From: Betaproteobacteria bacterium
GTDB taxonomy: Bacteria; Pseudomonadota; Gammaproteobacteria; Burkholderiales; Burkholderiaceae_C
DNA: 64,000 bases
Direction: 5' to 3'
Assembly (NCBI GenBank): GCA_016704535.1
Contig: JADIZZ010000003.1
Location: 1-64,000, forward strand
Below, one piece after another: positions 63,867 through 64,000 of the stretch; position 1 is the first letter of the stretch, and every line of letters begins with the position of its first letter. Under the pieces are notes generated by a model. That model was not told where the DNA came from. It saw only the letters and a list, made by a program, of their open reading frames with translations, and made no database searches. The position numbers and the translations under genes are program-made.

Positions 63867-64000
63867 ATGAAGGTACAGGTTCGCTATTTCGCCTCGCTGC
63901 GCGAGGCCCTGGGGCCGCAAGAGAGCATCGAGCTGCCCGCCGGCAGCACGCTGGGCGCGCTGCGCGACCGGCTCATCGCCAGCAGCCCGCGCCACGCCGA
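63867..64000 (+). CDS. moaD: Molybdopterin synthase small subunit MoaD (cut by window edge)
   Basis: The first 44 codons are visible: MKVQVRYFASLREALGPQE, then SIELPAGSTLGALRDRL. This is the ubiquitin-like beta-grasp start of MoaD, whose C-terminal GG carries the thiocarboxylate sulfur for molybdopterin. The end and the GG lie outside the window. It begins 10 bases after the glp stop codon; moaE would be expected next. Confidence 0.92.
   Translation, partial: MKVQVRYFASLREALGPQESIELPAGSTLGALRDRLIASSPRHA

Overview
The window is chromosomal DNA of high GC content (roughly 68-70% by eye) from a betaproteobacterium, most likely a Burkholderiales member of the Rubrivivax/Ideonella/Leptothrix type. 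The clues are a PhaR polyhydroxyalkanoate regulator, a 3-hydroxybutyrate dehydrogenase, a RisA/RisS (OmpR/EnvZ-type) pair, a Bug/TctC tricarboxylate transporter with its own two-component system, an H-NS protein of the short Burkholderiales type, and a sigma-70 with an Ala/Lys-rich N-terminal tail. Genes are closely packed, many with 4-bp ATGA overlaps. No phage, integrase, insertion sequence or CRISPR array is visible.

Layout. 1-3.3 kb (minus): grpE-dnaK-dnaJ chaperone operon behind a near-consensus heat-shock promoter, preceded by an Hsp15-like S4 protein. 3.3-8.5 kb: tctDE two-component genes (minus; tctD carries a one-base frameshift) divergent from tctCBA (plus). 8.5-11 kb (minus): adenylate cyclase-FHA protein, a receiver-only regulator and ferrochelatase. 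11-18 kb (minus): rpoD, dnaG, an H-NS-like protein, yggX and argA. 18-24.4 kb (plus): VOC protein, hrpA, a Fur-controlled iron-binding protein and a TonB-C-like secreted protein. 24.4-28.5 kb (minus): mfd-serB. 28.6-29.8 kb (plus): ispD-ispF. 29.9-32 kb (minus): risA-risS. 32-37 kb: SIMPL protein, bdhA, alpha/beta hydrolase-relA, tRNA-Val. 37-41 kb: a 963-residue ACP-FAAL-PlsC fusion and a DUF2459 lipoprotein. 41-46 kb: RND efflux pair and a small membrane protein. 46-50 kb: cysQ, phaR, rimO, metC. 50-58.5 kb: moaA, NlpC/P60 hydrolase, acuI-prpE, BamE-like lipoprotein, PIN-PhoH, bcp, Mth938-like protein. 58.6-64 kb (plus): alaA-hom-thrC-glp-moaD, cut by the window edge.

Most genes are housekeeping. 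They cover protein quality control, transcription and replication initiation, transcription-coupled repair, the stringent response, isoprenoid precursors, heme, molybdenum cofactor, and the threonine/methionine, serine, arginine and alanine pathways. Carbon storage and short-chain acyl metabolism are represented by phaR, bdhA, acuI and prpE.

The items most worth following up are: the self-contained ACP-FAAL-acyltransferase fusion; a hairpin-rich 129-bp intergenic block bracketed by a 10-bp direct repeat; the frameshifted tctD beside an intact tandem operator; the cyclase-FHA/receiver pair joined to hemH; and several readable promoters (sigma-32, Fur, OmpR-like). I found no convincing wholly new multi-gene defence or biosynthetic system.
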